This document shows positions 45,887 through 57,362 of a stretch of 64,000 bases of DNA, one piece after another. The notes beneath the pieces are model-generated. The model made no database searches, was not told where the DNA came from, and worked only from the letters and a program-made list of their open reading frames with translations. This stretch comes from Austropuccinia psidii (taxonomy: Eukaryota > Basidiomycota > Pucciniomycetes > Pucciniales > Sphaerophragmiaceae): contig JALGQZ010000009.1 in NCBI GenBank assembly GCA_023105745.1, positions 39,303,359-39,367,358 of the forward strand, read 5' to 3'. Numbering within the stretch: the first letter of the stretch is position 1; each line of letters opens with the position of its first letter. Position numbers and translations under genes: made by a program.

Positions 45887-48442
45887 TCAGGCTTGTGGCC
45901 TTCTTTCATTTCTAAATATTCTCAAGAGTTTATCTGAGTCAGGTATATCTGATTCTGCCAGCCATTCATCTTCATGTACTGGATTCCTATATCTGAAAAG
46001 ATATTATCTCTGATTTTTCCCGCTAAGTCTCCTTTCTTTAATGACTTTCTTTGTCTTTTTGTATTCATTCTGTTCCACTGGTGGAACAGTTAAAGGAGTT
46101 GGGTTCCTTAAAGGAAACAATTCTTTATCAGCTGGTTGATAAGGATTTATCAAGCTGACTGGAAAGGTGGGGTGTTTATTTTACAATTCACCACTCAATT
46201 ACACTTGAACTGCATTGGTTCCATGTAAGGCAACAATAAAAAAAGGTCCTACATAGTAATATTTAAGTTTCTTTGGGCCTTTGATATTATTAAAATTCAA
46301 GGTTGAAACTAGAACTAAGTCCCCTACTTTGAAGTCTGGTACTTTATGACTCTTGTCCCACTTCTGTTTTGCATAATCAAAAGCATCATTCATACTTTGT
46401 TTTGCATGATGTTTTACTTTATCAAGCATTATTTTGAAGCTGGAAGCTGTAGGATGAATTTCAATCAAGTCTTTCCTCAGTGTGTCTGCTGGGAGTCTTG
46501 GATTCCATCCCTTTTCTAACATAGCAGGAGTTTGTCCTGTGGAAGAATGGACTGATGTCTTGTATGCCAATTCTAGTGCAGGTATCAGAGTGCACCAGTC
46601 ATGGGTAAAGCCATCTGAGTCTTTGAATTCTAACCCATAAGCACAAAATCTTCTGATCATGTCTTCTAATGTTTGAATCATCCTCTCTGCTAGCCCATCT
46701 GTTTGAGGGTGATATGCTGTAGAGAATGATAACTTAGTCCCAAACAATATATGAAGATTGGTCCAAAGTGCAGATGTGAACTTGGGATTTCTGTCACTTA
46801 TGATATTCTTAAATAATCCTGTATGAGAAATAACTCTACTCTACAGAAGAAGAGCTGTATCCATAGCAGTGTCATCTTTATGACATGGTAAGAATATGGG
46901 AGTCTTGCTATATCTGTCTACAATGACTAAACAAGCATTATGACTTTTGTCACCACTTGGAGGAAGTGCTGTGACCCAATCCATGTGAACAACTTCCCAA
47001 GGGAATTTTGGTTCTTGAATATGGATCATAAGTCCAAATTTCTTGCCTGTGCTCCTGTTTGCTTTTTGACATCTGTTACAGGTATGGAAATATTCAATGG
47101 TTTATTTTTTCCAAGATAGCCACCATGCACAGTTCTTTACTTTTTCAAGTGTTCTGTCTTCTGACAGGTGTCCAGAGTAGATGCTAACATGGAATTCATT
47201 ACGAATGGTATTAATAAGCAATCTGCTACATAATGTCATTACACAAGAATGTTTGGTTCTGTGGTAAATAATCCCATCAAACAAGTGAAATCTTCCTTCA
47301 GAATAGGAATTTCTCCAAAATTCATCTAGTGCATTGACCAAAGATGTATCTTTGCAGTCTTTATCTAATAAAGAAGTCAAGATATGGCAATTCTTTTCCT
47401 GTTTATAAGATTCTCTGACCTCTTCAAAGAATTCAGTCCCAATATCAGTTATGTTAATCCCTTCAATTGGAATCTGTGGTTCAGCCTCCAAAGGTACATA
47501 AGCTGGGTTATCAGGAGTGTTGGCTAATTCCCATCTGGTAAGTCCATTAGCATTCTTGTGAATTTTTCCTGCTTTATGGACTATGGTCATGTTTCCTCTA
47601 TATTCCTGAATGGCTATTTGCCATCTCAACATATGTCTGTTGGGAGTTTTCATGTTAAGAAGTGATTTTACTGCATTAAAGTCAGTTATCACTTCAAAAA
47701 CACTGCCATCAAGATAATAGTGTAATATCTCAAGTGCCCATACCAAGCATAAGCACTCCATTTGGCTTGCGCCATATCTGGCCTCTGTTGGTTTGATTTG
47801 TCTTGAGATAAAACAAATTGGTCCTTCTGTAGGTTTGTCATCAATAATTTGGACTTGATGTAGGGCAGCCCCTAATCCATCTCCACATGCATCAATGTAC
47901 AATTTAAAAGGAATATTCCAGTCAGGCATGAGGAGTAAAGGTGCTTCTGTAAGAGCTCTCCTTATCTTCTCATAAGCTTTAATTCTCTCCTGTGTCATCT
48001 CAAATACAGTCTGTTGATGACAGATTCTATAAAGTGACTTGGCTAGAATTGCAAAGTCTTTTAAGTGTTGCCTATAGTAACTGGCAAACCCAAGAAAAGA
48101 CATAATTTCTTTTTTATTCTGGGGTATTGGTTTAAGTAACACTGCTGCTACTTTGTTTTTGTGAATACCCAAGCTTAAACCAGAAACAATATGTCCTAAT
48201 GCTTTGAGTTCTTCAAAACCAAAATCGCATTTCTTAAGTGAAATTTTCATATTCACTTCTGCAACCTTGTGAAGTACCCTTGCAAGTCTTTCAAGGTGTA
48301 AGGACCAAGAATGAGAACATATGATAATATCATCAATATAAATGATAAGACATCCTTCAGACAATTCTGTGGGAAAAATGGTATTCATCATTTTTTTGAT
48401 AATGGGATGGAGCATTTTTAATGCCAAATGGCATTCTAAGAT
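45887..48442 (-). pseudogene. Pol 3' half of element C: RT core, RNase H, integrase, chromodomain (broken)
   Basis: Resumes at RMPFG after the D LTR, with YIDDIIIC, RNase H ([28 protein letters not shown]), the integrase zinc region, [21 protein letters not shown] and [11 protein letters not shown], and a chromodomain-like end to about 45887. Breaks include TAA at 47099-47101 (in the CXXC zinc region), TAG near 46846 where B has Trp, and further stops after NAVQV and SGEL. The acid in DRDPKF reads Asn. Inactive. Confidence 0.9.
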
Positions 48443-50260
48443 TGTGAGCCTTAGAGGTAATTTCATATACCCAAAAGACCACAAATACAAAAATAACATA
48501 TTAATATATATAAAATAAATTTATTTATATTATTAAAATAAAAATCAAAATATAAATATAAAATTACAATTTAAAAATAAAAAATACATTAAAATTTTGT
48601 AAGTATAAAAGTACATTTATACTTGGAAAAATTAAGTAAAAATGAAATTTTAACAAAATTATGAAAAATTAAATAAATTTGGAAAAAAGTTAAATAAAAA
48701 TTATTATAACTTTTTATCCAATAAAGAAACACATAAAAATTATTTCACCATTGGATTCCTCATAAAAAATCAGGTGGGGTCACCTCTGAGTGAAAATCTT
48801 GTAACTCAACTCTAAATAAGCTTAAATTAAGTTTTTAGTATTTTCAATACAAAAGTTGAAAATCCTCAAAACCTTAATTTAATTCACACCACATGTGGTG
48901 TTAACCATCAATTTTTGTGTTAAAATTGAGGTGTTGTGTTTAGTTTAGAAGTTATGAGGAATTGAAGTATTTTCAATTGAATTCAATTGAAATGTCAAAA
49001 TGTGCGCGTGTATTACATAAGTGAACTTTGATTTACATATGAGGTGTCAATTATTACTGTATTGTACTGTACAAGTGAATTGAATTACATATGTAAATTA
49101 TAAGTATAATACATGATGAGGAATTAAAGGAAAAATAAATTGGAAAGATTAAATTTGGGGGGGAAAAGGAACTCCAGCTCTAAGGGGGAGCTAGACCCCC
49201 AAAATCCTTGCTGACAGGCGTGGGATGTCAAAATTCACGCAAAAGTTCATCACTTTTGGCCTGGAATTGAGTCACAGGGTCTGTGGACTCAATTGATGAT
49301 GAGGTTTTGATACCAACTGGGGTAGTTTTAGCTGTTGCCAAGAGGGTAAAACTACCCTTAAGATAAAACAACCATAGTAAAAACAGTTTTAACTGCTTTC
49401 TACGCCTCTTACACACATTCTGACGTGGTTTGAAGGCTCTAGGCCTGGTATTGCTATAGTAATGGCTGATTTAAGGGTCTAAAATGGCTAAAAATGGCTA
49501 AAAATGGCTTAAACCAGCCCTTTTTGGTCTAAACCAGGGTTCAATGATGCCATAATTGGCTTTTCTGTTGTCAGACTGTTTTTCACGACTGACAAGAGTA
49601 AAATTTACTTTTGGAGTAAGAGAATTGATGGCTATAAAAGAATGTCTTCTTTGCCCCACTTTTCTCTTCATGTTAGAATCTTTTTCCTTTTATTAATTAG
49701 TTTAAACACTGTTAAACCAATCAATCAAAGATTCCAACCACCATTTTTAAAATCATTTTAATCCTTTTAACCACGTGAAAAAATCATTATAATCATTGTT
49801 TGTAACTCTTATAATCATTTTTACCCCTGAACCACCCCAAAAGCGAATTAAAGCATCTTTCATCACTGTAAACTTTGTCACTTTGTTTCCAAATTCACTC
49901 TGGTCACTTTTGGGCGTGTTTTCTCTTTAATATCCTTTTTAAAGACTTTGTTCTTTAATTAATTGCTTGCAGTTCTTTGCTCAATTAATTCCAATTGAAA
50001 TTGCTCTTGAAGAAATTTCTTTTGTAGCCTTAAAATATCTCTTGTAGAGTATTTTTTGGATAAATTTTTATTGTTGGTAAAACAATAAATTTTTATAATA
50101 TTATTGTTTTATACTAATAAAGTTATAAACAATAAAATTGGCGTTTTTTCTCTTAAAAATAATATTTCATACTATTTTTAATTGATTTTTACCTTATACA
50201 AATTTTGAGGACAGGAAAAGTACTTGATTTTTAATCAAAGTTTCATATCCACACCTTACA
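48443..50260 (+). repeat. Solo LTR, family D (copy D2, 1818 bp)
   Basis: TGTGAGCCTTAGAGG to CACACCTTACA, flanked by AAGAT (48438-48442 and 50261-50265). TATAAAAG at 49633-49640. Inserted within the RT of element C in the opposite orientation. Confidence 0.95.
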
Positions 50261-51320
50261 AAGATACTCATAAATACCACAGTGAGTGATAATTCTAAGT
50301 AAGTTCTTAGCTTTGGGCGTTAAAAAAAGTTTGATGAAAGACTTTCAATGCATCAATTGATGTTATATACTTGGTTTTAGACAATTGAGTCAAGGTTTCT
50401 TGAATTCTAGGGATTGGATACCTATCCCAAACTGTGTAGGTATTCAATGCTCTGAAATCTCCAACCATTCTTGACTTATCATTATTCCAGGCAATAATAA
50501 CAGGTGTTGTGACTTCAACTTCCTCATTATGGCCTACTTTCCTTAGTACACCAAGCTGGATTAACTCTTGGATATGTTTTTCCAAGGCTTCTCTAGCTCT
50601 GGGACTGGCTGGATAAGCTGGTCTTCTAAGTACTGGAGGATATGGTCTGTCAATATTAAGAGTAATATAAACTTCATGTCCCCTTATAGCACCTAATGGT
50701 TCATTATCAGAGGCAAATGCCTTCCTGCATGTGTATAACACATTAATAAGTTTATTCCTAATTTTTGGTGATAATGATGGATTAAGTTTTGCTTCAACAA
50801 GTTGATTAGACACAAATTCATCTTTATAAGTATCCTTAACAGAAGATACCACAGATATTTGTTTTGGCATATTGGAAAAAGCAAATTTTTGTCTTTTGTT
50901 ATCCCCAATTGTGAAATATCTGTCTTTGTGGTTATTGATGTCAATACCATAAATATTTAAGTAATAATTTCCAAGAATAATGTGCTGAGATGTGCAATTA
51001 TCCATTACTACAATCTCAGTTTTCATCCTTACACTTCCTGCTGGGTTTGGAAATACAAGATTAGTGTCTAATATACCCAAGGGGTACATATTGTTACTGG
51101 CACTACTGAATTGCACACCTTCTATTCGTAATAGATGGTTTTTCCATTCAGAAAGTATAATTTGGAGATAATCTTTGCCTACACAAGTGAAAAATGCCCC
51201 TGTATCCAAATTTACTTTGGCTTCAATATCACTCATCAAAACTGATGTGATACAGGATGCTCCAGCAGTGTAACCCTTTCCTCTAGCAGGTTTTGTTTTA
51301 CACATTCTGGAATCTTGGAT
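50261..51320 (-). pseudogene. Protease and RT N-terminal part of element C (broken)
   Basis: TKPARGKGYTAG, VNLDTGAFFTCVGKDYL (protease active-site DTG), NCTSQHIILGNYYL, then RT start [32 protein letters not shown] and SIDALKVFHQ. A frameshift in a T-run near 50325 destroys the frame before LRIITHCGIYEYL, which then abuts the D2 insertion. The frame joining it to gag is also broken around 51310-51350. Confidence 0.9.
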
Positions 51321-51347
51321 ATTGATCAGGTTTCAACAATCCTCACT

Positions 51348-52640
51348 TTACTGTGGCAAGTGGGTATGGACTTCTGAGACCTCAAAGAAAGCTGTAATGT
51401 TTTCAATGGGATAGTCCTCCACTGGTGTATCCTCAGAGACTTCAGAATCTTGATCAGACTGATCTTTGTCTTCATTACACTTAATTTCTTCAATGACTTG
51501 AACTTCATTGATTTTTGTCTTTTTGGTGCAAGTGTTTGCTAAATGTGAAGTACTTCCACATTTATGACACTTCAAGACAGGTCTTTCTGGTCTTTTATCC
51601 TCTCTGGAAATCTTTGGGACCATCTTGGATTCCATAGGGATTTTAGTCCAAGTTTTACCGATTCTTGTTCTGGTAATGATATCTTCCATGGCATTAATGT
51701 AGTCCTCTGTTGAACATGGTTCTACACATCTGCTTTTGATAGCATGTTCCAGTTCTCCTCCACACTTTCTTAATATATTTATATTAATCATAGTGTCAGA
51801 CATATCTGGGTGTAAGGCAGATAATCTTTCCTTTTTCTTGAAGAACCAAGTAAGTGGTTTATCCTTCTCTGAGTTAGAAATGGCACTTTCAAAAGCATTT
51901 TCCATTTTAAACCTCCAAGAATTGTTGGCCCATTTGGTAATGACTACAGATTTCCACCAAGGCCAATCATGTTTTCCATTATCCATTCTCATTTTGTAGT
52001 ACCATTTCTTTGCAGTTCTGGTAAACAGAGAGTGTAATTTCCCCATGATGATTTCATCAGGTATATTAATGTCTTCTTGTAACATAACAATAGTCCTGAT
52101 GAACTCAATATGGTTATATTCTCCTGCACCAGAGAATGTTGGCCATTGTTCTAATTTGGGAATATCTTTAACAGAGACAACATTTTCTCCTAAAAGTGGG
52201 GTAAAACTTCCTTTAACAGAAGGTTTTTCTTCAGTCAAAGGTGTAGAATGTCTTGGCATATGTGGTTCATAATTCTTATGAATTTGTTCTACATGTGAAA
52301 TAATTTCATTATTCAACTTCTGCCTTTCACTGTCACTTTTTGCCAAATGTCTAGCAAATTGATTGGTATTCTCAACTATCTTCAAGACATGGTCTTGGAG
52401 AGTCTTAGATTGATCATTCATTTTAAAAATAGAAAGATCTTCCATTTCATCATTATGAATCTGACATGTACTCTCAATTCTGCTACAAGCATTGATAATT
52501 GAATCAAATTTGGCATTTGTTAATTCATACCATTCAGTATATTTCTCGTCATGTTTTTTCAAGTCATTAATATCCAATGTTATTTTAGTTAACTTTGAAT
52601 CAAGTTTACCAATTTCTACATTAATAGCTCTTTGTACATG
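51348..52640 (-). pseudogene. Gag of element C
   Basis: Coiled-coil-like N-terminus (DLKKHDEKYTEWYEL), capsid block ([46 protein letters not shown]), zinc knuckle CHKCGSTSHLANTC and an acidic tail ending HTHLPQ before TAA. In B the frame continues into protease at this point, so the stop is a lesion. The frame is open upstream to about 52640, -1 relative to ORF0. Confidence 0.85.
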
Positions 52641-52642
52641 AT

Positions 52643-53604
52643 CTATTTGTGTGGAAAAGTCCTGTCCATCCTTTCCTGTCCCTTGGCTGTGAATTCTATG
52701 AGAGTTCTGGCCATGTTGAACACACTATCTATGGCTGAAGGCTCCAATTTGGGGATCCTGTACCCTTGCGGGTAAGGTCTGTGCCAATTGGCTTTGCCTT
52801 TGCCCTTGCGTTGATGGTTCTTGGGACCTCTCTGCTTCTTCTGAGGTCCTTTGGGCTTGTCTTTGGACACTTCTGGAGCTGGTAGGCGCCACTGGAGCTT
52901 CTGTCTCCAAAGCTGGAGTCATTTCCAGTTCCTTCTTCTGGTCTATGGATAAAAGACTTTGGTTATTCAACCAATTCTTTATCTTTTTGACCTTGTCTTT
53001 GCAAGACAGGGGGCTCCATCCTCCTAAGAGTTCTATGGTCTTCTCCTGACCCAGAAAGCTCTTGATGTGTAAATGGGAGTTCATGGACCCCTGCCAAAGG
53101 ATTGGGCATATTTCCCACTCCTCTTCTTTGGCTGCTCTCAACCAGTTTTTGTACTGGCATTGATATATTTCTATTGCTGCCACTTGAAAATGGGTCAGCC
53201 CTGGAAATATTGTCATGAATCAGTTCAGGCTCAGAATTCATATCAAAATCTATGGGTAAAGACCTTGGGGAATGGGGGGCAACTCTGGCATCCTCCAAAT
53301 GTGTCTTTCTTGTGGAAGACTTGGCACTTCTGGATTTGGTATTGCCTCTTCCTTGTCCAAATCCATATGGTTGGACTGAATAGTTGCTTCCATTTCTGGT
53401 ATTCATCATTTTCACATCAATTTAAAGATAAAAGGTGAAAATATAAGATAAAATACACACCTTTTGGTGGTAATTTAGTCTTTTCTGAGTTAAATAAGGT
53501 GCCTCTTTTAGCAATTTGCACCTCAATACTGTCTTCTGATTCTGGACTAGTGATATATCTTTTACTGAGTCTGTTGCCAGCTGCACAGTATTTGATTAAA
53601 GACA
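52643..53604 (-). pseudogene. ORF0 of element C (exons 53604-53461, 53395-53264, 53200-52643)
   Basis: Introns 53460-53396 (65 nt, GTGTGT...ACCAG) and 53263-53201 (63 nt, GTCTTT...CCAG, weak donor) are at the same places as in A and B. Exon 2 encodes SNHMDLDKEE and ERHIWRMPELPPIPQG. Exon 3 has HFQVAAIEIYQ, KNW, WEICP, GSMNS, GGWSPLSCKDKVKKIKNW and then, after a one-base frameshift between about 52725 and 52870, YRIPKLEPSAIDSVFNMART. The leader acceptor TTTTAG/TG joined to the LTR donor AATAA/GTAAGT would create an ATG across the junction. The overlapping frame (53415-52963) is open for 150 codons. Confidence 0.6.
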
Positions 53605-54616
53605 CTAAAAAAATTTAAAAGAGAAAAAATTATTTTTTATACTTTTTAAAATATTTTCAAAAATTTTTTATAAGTTATATATTTTTTAATATTAAAAAAA
53701 TTATTCTTTTTAAAGAAAAAAATTAAAATTTGAGATTTTGAATGAAAGTTAATTCAGAGTAACTCAAAGAATAATTTTATAAGTTTTTGGATGTGAAAAA
53801 GCCACGTGTAAACACATTATAAAATTAAAGCCAATTCCTCAATGAAAAAGATTTCCAAAACAATTTCAAATATAAGAATTATTTCAACTTCAAAATGAAA
53901 GAAAAAACTATTAAATTAATATATTTTAGAACGTAAAAATATATTAATTGAGGGTACAAGGTTCAAAAAACACGGCCAGGCCCCCAAATGTAAGATGTGG
54001 TAGGTATGGTGGTTTTTTAGAACACAAAAATGAAGCCTAGAATATGATTAAAGCCAAGTCTATGGATAAAATCACGGCCAGGCCCCCAAATGTAAGATGT
54101 GTCTATGAAACTGATGATAATATTACCATTAATCAACAGTACTATGACTGTTCTTATGAAGTATAATAAAAAAAATTTATTATAACCACAATTAAATAAT
54201 TAAAGAATTATTTCTTTCATGTGTTAAACACTACTAGTTATTCTAACAGTGAGCAAGTAATTGTCTACAAGAATCAATTACAAGAAGATTTTAATAATAA
54301 AACTTCTTTTATTAAAATAGTAAAATTATTTTAATATATAATTATCTTTTGCAAGAATAATTATAATGATAATTCTTGAAGAAAACTAATTTTAGAGAAA
54401 AACTTTAAGAATTAAAAATAAATACCTCACTAATATTCCAAAGAACTTATTGAAAGATAAGATAGAGAGATTTGGCATAGAATTGTGGATTTTAAGGATC
54501 AAAATGAATTTATAACAGTATTACAACAATATATAGTTGGATTCTATGATTTCACGTCTTTATGATTGATTCTGAAAGATTTAAAACACTTAAGAATAGC
54601 TGTAATTAATACTTAC
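53605..54616 (-). other. Predicted leader intron of element C (1012 nt)
   Basis: Donor AA/GTAAGTATT inside the 5' LTR (54616-54611) and acceptor TTTTAG (53605-53606 end). It spans the LTR end and both primer-site copies. Same layout as B. Confidence 0.5.
53971..54101 (-). repeat. Duplicated LTR-end/primer-site unit in element C
   Basis: A block of about 30 bp holding the LTR terminus (CACATCTTACA) plus primer site occurs twice: 53971-53999 and 54073-54101, with 73 bp of unrelated sequence between. The outer copy (54072-54088) is the true primer site next to the LTR. Confidence 0.85.
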
Positions 54617-56017
54617 TTATTTGTAATAATGATTTAAATGATAATAAGATGATGATGATGTGGAAAAAAAAAGCAAGAAGAGGCCTCTTTTAAGTCAACA
54701 ACAGCTCACAGAGACGTGCCATGGAGCAAACTGAAAAAACAGTGAGTGAGAAAACAATAAACCTTTTTGGATTATTGATTGCATCATCTGTTGTCACATA
54801 AGATTATCATAATTACTTAATTTGATGCTTTTATGTGACTACCATCCCCAATATGGTTAAGAAGAAAGGAGTAACATCTGTAAATCTTTTTTTATTCCAA
54901 AATATTCATTGATTTCTCAATGCTATCAATGTTATTGCCAATTTCATCACAGGTTGTAATTACTGTAAATTTTTGAAGATTCAGTGTTTCACGTAGAATA
55001 GTCAAAAAATGGACTGTAAGTAAAACTTTTAATTTTACTAGTAAAACTGTAGATCTTTTTGGTTTTACCATAGATAATCCAGTTCTCCATTGGTCCTGAA
55101 AGTTTCAGAAAGTTTCATTAAGAATTGTATTTTGAATGAATTTTTGAAGCTTTTACCTCATTTCTACATAGAATTGCAAATATCAGTGTTTCACTGGTTG
55201 CTATGAGGTCAATCAATGGATACAAGTCCCAAAAGGGTTTTAATTACTCTTTTGGGGTTTATCCATGGAAAATCATTAATAATTGACATGTTTACAGGAG
55301 TCTAAGTAGCTCTTTACCTCCTTGGCATGTCAAAATAGCAGGTTATTTGCTATTTTCTTAAGATTTACAGTAGTTGTAACATGGTAAACAAGTTGCCAAA
55401 AGGTTTTAGTTTACCAATTAGGACAAGATCAACCATGGAACCAAGTTTTGGAGCTATCCACGCCTCTGAGTCCTCAGAAGTTGGGTACCCTGGCTCTCTT
55501 TGATGTCTTTTGTCCCCCTTGCCTATTTTTTACGTCAAAATAGTAATTTAAGCTTAAAGTGAGATATCCACTATGGGTGTACCAAAAGTTGATATAAGAA
55601 TACCATGATATTAAGTGCTCAAAACATGCATAACACTATTCTTAGTGTATATGTAACATGGGATTTCTCACATTCCCATTATTTTGGCGTGAAAGTAAGA
55701 AAAACAAAAATTTTCACAGATCTTTTATGTGGTATTGATGATGTGCTATTGAAGTATTTTCCATTTTACCACCTTAAAGAGTTAATTTGAGCTTATACAC
55801 TCTATGGAGCTACCCTAGGTGAATTTTTGTGTAGAATGCAAATATGGCCTTAAATCCATGGACCTACTTACTCAATAAAAAGCTATTCATCTTTTCTGAA
55901 ATCAAAAATGATGAATTTTGGATATATGCATGACTTATGAGTTATGCATAATTCAAAATTTCTTTTCAAGATAATTGTGGCCTATTTGGGTATGTAAAAT
56001 ATACCTCAAGGCTCACA
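54091..56017 (-). repeat. 5' LTR, element C (1927 bp)
   Basis: Counterpart of 43838-45742, with visible substitutions and small indels. Ends at CTCACA before the target duplication AATTT. Confidence 0.92.
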
Positions 56018-57043
56018 AATTTGATCATTTATGATCACTCACTGTAATCTTATTTTACGTTTAACAGTTATATAGGTGATAAAACTGGTGAATACTACTA
56101 GATGATGGTTAATGCTAATACAATCCAAAGATTTTAGGCTTCTGCCAAGCCTGTGAGGTCATCAAACTTAGAGCTATAGTGATAACTCTAAATAATGGCA
56201 TAATAATGAGATAAGATGGTTTGATCATGACGTAATCATCACTAAAAATTAAAATACTGATCATTTACAGTGGATACCATCAGTAAACGTCTAATAGAAG
56301 CCTAATGGACTCTATAAGGGAGGTATTTAGTATAAATAGAGCTCTGTTTACTCTATTTTCCCCTCAGATGCATCAAAACATTAAAACAATTAAAGCAAAG
56401 GTAAAAATATTTATTCTGAATATATAAATCTTTTATATTAGTATAGAACAAAGATAATATTTACTATAACCATCATTTTTGACATGATTACTTCAATTGT
56501 TCTGCTGTTTTTTATATTTCTCTCAAAAATCTCAAATCCACATAAAATCAGGAAAATTTGTAATTTCTCTTGATTTTTATTGTAAATACAATTTAAATAA
56601 GTTGTATTTATATTTCTTTGGAGTAAAATTATTCAATATTATTATAAGAAGTGTTAAAAGTAGGTTATTTTCTCTAATTCTAATAATCTTCTCTTTATTA
56701 TTGCTTTAATAATTCTCTAAATTAATATAAATAGTATTTATATGAATTTATAAGCTTAATATTAGTAATATTATTGTTATTAATTGTTTTTTATCAATAA
56801 AAAACAACTTTTTACGCCTTTATTATTTGTTGGTAACAATAATAAAGTGCTTTTAAATATATTAATTATTATATATTAATATATTTATTTATTATATTTT
56901 TTTTTATAATATAATTTATATTATTTTATTTTTTAAATAATGTAATTATTTTTATCTTATTTACTTTATTTATAAGGAAATTCAGAGTACAATAAGTAAA
57001 ATATTAGTAATTTTTACTTATTGTTTCATAGTCAAAACTTAAA

Positions 57044-57362
57044 TTTGAGGGCCTGGCCATGATGTTTACTTTAAAAGACCTTTAAAAGAATTCTAATTGG
57101 GTTTATCCAATACTAAATTATAATTATAATAATAAAATTATATAATAATTTTATATTTATTGATTTTAAAAGCTATTGAGGCATTTTGAAAGCCATTGTA
57201 CTGTCTTACATGTGGTTTTTCACATTCTTAGACTTGCAAGAACTTTTTTTGAGTGATTCTAGTGATTAAAAGAGATATTTTATAAATTAAAAATAATTTT
57301 ATATTATCAATTAATTTCATAATAGAATCATACTCATTTTTATTTTATTCTTTAAAAATAAA
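57044..57362 (+). other. Mutated primer site and leader of a B-type element
   Basis: TTTGAGGGCCTGGCCATGA at 57044-57062 is the primer region with two G-to-A changes. The leader after it matches B (19830-20130) until the MULE starts at 57363. Confidence 0.75.

Larger units (their letters stand above)
43838..56017 (-). mobile_element. Complete but inactivated family C Ty3/Gypsy element
   Basis: Minus strand: 5' LTR 54091-56017, primer site 54072-54088, ORF0, gag, protease-RT, RNase H-integrase-chromodomain, polypurine tract, 3' LTR 43838-45742. Target duplication AATTT (43833-43837 and 56018-56022). A D solo LTR splits RT. The LTRs differ visibly more than those of B, and the ORFs carry stops and frameshifts, so it is older. 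Confidence 0.93.
42914..57043 (+). repeat. Family B-type LTR, split by element C
   Basis: 42914-43837 and 56023-57043 align with the B LTR in order. The start is TGTGAGTCTTTGAGA; the end is ACTTAAA in place of CCTTACA. It has a TATAAATA box near 56331 and AAAG/GTAAAA as candidate leader donor. It is followed by a mutated primer site, so it was a 5' LTR. The interruption is flanked by AATTT on both sides. Confidence 0.85.
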
